DNA from: an uncultured Clostridia bacterium
GTDB lineage: Bacteria; Bacillota; Clostridia; Christensenellales; Borkfalkiaceae
Length of the DNA stretch: 64,000 bases
Direction: 5' to 3'
NCBI GenBank assembly: GCA_949878885.1
Contig: CATLBN010000003.1
Location: 1-64,000, forward strand
The notes below the pieces were generated by a model that made no database searches, was not told where the DNA came from, and saw only the letters and a list, made by a program, of their open reading frames with translations. The translations under genes were made by a program, and so were the position numbers. Below, piece by piece: positions 62,762-64,000 of the stretch; the first letter of the stretch is position 1; every line of letters starts with the position of its first letter.

Positions 62762-64000
62762 ATTATACCAATCGTTATTTGCGATATCGGGAATTTTTAT
62801 TTGAATAGACGAATTGTCTTTTTGTAAATTTATTGCGGGCAGGATTATTTCTTGTCCGTATATTTTTTTATCTCCGTTTAAATAATAAGGCGTAACGGTA
62901 TAAATATAACGGCCTTCTGCTGGCTTGTCTGTAATAGATTTTTGCCAGCCTCCGTTATAAATAGTTTCAAAATTGCCGTTTTTACCACGTTTTATAATAT
63001 ATGCATAGTACTTTGTGTGACATAATTCTATATTTACTTCATTATTTTTAACTGAAATTACAGGTGTTGCAATGGAAGGTGAAGAGAATCTGTTGCTTTG
63101 TTCTTTTGGCAGGTTGCCGGATTTTGCTTTTACGGTTAAAATGTTTAATTTGGGGCAAATAGGATCGGCAAGAATAATTTTGTTATTATCATAATATTCT
63201 TCTGCGTCAATTTCTATATTTTCGGTGCCGTCGGTTGTGTTAAGTGCGGCAGGAGTGTGTTCTTTATAGAGTTCCTCCAACAGCTGTTTTAGGTATAAAC
63301 AGCTGTTTCCTCCACCTGTAATGGGCAATCGCTTGTTATTTTTATCTCCCAACCAAACGCAAATGCGGTGTTCGGTTGTGTAACCTATTGCGTAAGCGTC
63401 GGTATTTCCTTCGGCGTTGCCGCAAGTGCCCGTTTTTGCCGCAACGTCAAATTTTAAATTTTTAAGTTTTTTTGCGGTTCCGCTCTTTGCCGTTTCTTTT
63501 AAAACGTCGTTAATAATCGAACAGGTGCCTTCGGAAAACACACGGTTTTCGTATCTATCGTGTTTATATATTGTTTGTCCGCTTTTGGAAACTATTTTAT
63601 TTATAAAACGCGAAGGCGCATAATAGCCGCCGCTTTGAAAAGTGCCGTAGCTATCGGATATTTCTATGAGGTTAAGACCGTATTTCATACCGCCGAGCGC
63701 AAGCGGTAGATTTTTGTCTTCGTCTTCAAGTGCAATATTCATTCGCATAAGATATTTTTCGGCGTTTTTAACAGTTAATGAATTAAGTGTTTTAATCGCG
63801 GGCACGTTGTAGCTGTTTATAATACTGTCTTTAACGGAAACGTATCCGTGATATTTTTTATCGTAATTTTCTGGCGAGTATCCGTTATAGTCAACTTTTT
63901 CGTCTAAAATTCGCGTGTAGGAATTTATTATATTTTCATCTATTGCAGGAGCATATACGGCAAACGGTTTTATTGTTGACCCCGGCTGTCGCTTTGCAAA
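62756..64000 (-). CDS. class A penicillin-binding protein, 5' part outside the window
   Basis: The frame is open to the window edge; about 414 C-terminal residues are visible. It begins inside the transpeptidase domain with the active serine in RQPGSTIKPF, then SxN as S-Y-N-V-P and KTG as AAKTGTCGN, and ends with a fibronectin-III-like region (residues about 320-390 of the visible part). The N-terminal membrane helix and glycosyltransferase domain must lie beyond 64000. These enzymes polymerise and crosslink peptidoglycan. Starting at the GTG at 63805 would cut off the active serine and is wrong. Confidence 0.9.
   Translation of the reverse strand, partial: FAKRQPGSTIKPFAVYAPAIDENIINSYTRILDEKVDYNGYSPENYDKKYHGYVSVKDSIINSYNVPAIKTLNSLTVKNAEKYLMRMNIALEDEDKNLPLALGGMKYGLNLIEISDSYGTFQSGGYYAPSRFINKIVSKSGQTIYKHDRYENRVFSEGTCSIINDVLKETAKSGTAKKLKNLKFDVAAKTGTCGNAEGNTDAYAIGYTTEHRICVWLGDKNNKRLPITGGGNSCLYLKQLLEELYKEHTPAALNTTDGTENIEIDAEEYYDNNKIILADPICPKLNILTVKAKSGNLPKEQSNRFSSPSIATPVISVKNNEVNIELCHTKYYAYIIKRGKNGNFETIYNGGWQKSITDKPAEGRYIYTVTPYYLNGDKKIYGQEIILPAINLQKDNSSIQIKIPDIANNDWYNL

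Noticed and set aside
63417..63805. GTG at 63805 as the start of the last gene
   Set aside because: The frame continues upstream to the window edge and encodes the essential active-serine motif of the transpeptidase.

Overview
The window is AT-rich DNA from a low-GC, meso-DAP Gram-positive bacterium of the Clostridia type. Supporting signs are SpoVG, RNase Y, a PadR/TetR/ECF-transporter repertoire, strong AGGAGG-type ribosome binding sites, some TTG starts, and an mraZ-led division and cell-wall cluster. An uncultured gut lineage near Christensenellales would fit, but that placement is only an impression from gene content. Most of the window is core chromosome. One small degenerate mobile island lies at about 7.57-10.61 kb, against a tRNA-Ser gene.

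Layout. 0-7.5 kb: TSCPD and DUF4364 proteins on the minus strand, then a hypothetical protein plus Nudix hydrolase, a Cys-rich small membrane protein, an ECF S-component with type III pantothenate kinase (coaX), homoserine dehydrogenase, a secreted-protein gene broken by one in-frame stop, and a lipoprotein. 7.57-10.61 kb: two inverted 219/278-bp copies of a hairpin-forming repeat enclose a flavodiiron-type flavoprotein gene and fragments of a serine recombinase, a serine dehydratase and other genes. The right copy touches the 3' end of tRNA-Ser(GGA). 10.7-20.1 kb: TfoX-N protein with amidohydrolase, gdhA, proA, an AEC transporter, a GH28 pectinase, and a TetR/ABC/FtsX cassette. 20.2-22.2 kb (minus): an orphan protein resembling the S-4TM effector family with a Lys/Ala-rich tail, tRNA-Arg(CCT) and rpsT. 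22.3-36.5 kb: murI, then mraZ-rsmH-ftsL-like-PBP2-murE-mraY-murD-ftsW-murA-ftsQ, and a second promoter driving a divergent ftsA-like gene and ftsZ; murF, murG and murB are absent from the cluster. 36.6-50.8 kb: spoVG, murC, a DUF815 ATPase, ftsK, rimO-pgsA-cinA-recA-nadE and rny. 50.9-55.1 kb: a lipoprotein, a PadR-membrane fusion with a flavodoxin, an acyl-ACP thioesterase and a YgjP-like metallopeptidase. 55.1-62.8 kb: a promoter, a 37-codon small ORF and a terminator stand before carA and a carB fused in frame to a dapF-like domain; then a cysteine desulfurase and thiI. The window ends inside a class A penicillin-binding protein gene on the minus strand.

How the genes work together. Much of the window builds and divides the cell envelope: D-glutamate supply (murI), UDP-MurNAc peptide assembly (murA, murC, murD, murE), lipid I (mraY), septal synthesis (ftsW, PBP2), divisome (ftsQ, ftsA-like, ftsZ, ftsK) and phospholipid (pgsA). 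MurE carries the DNPR signature for meso-DAP. That makes the dapF-like domain fused to CarB notable, because it has lost one of the two catalytic cysteines.

The most unusual observations are the CarB-DapF fusion with its Cys-to-Ala change, the candidate leader-peptide attenuator upstream of carA, the hairpin-repeat island at tRNA-Ser, the FtsA-like protein with eroded nucleotide motifs and no membrane-targeting helix, the S-4TM-like orphan, and the membrane-anchored PadR regulator. All assignments come from reading the sequence; no database search was run.
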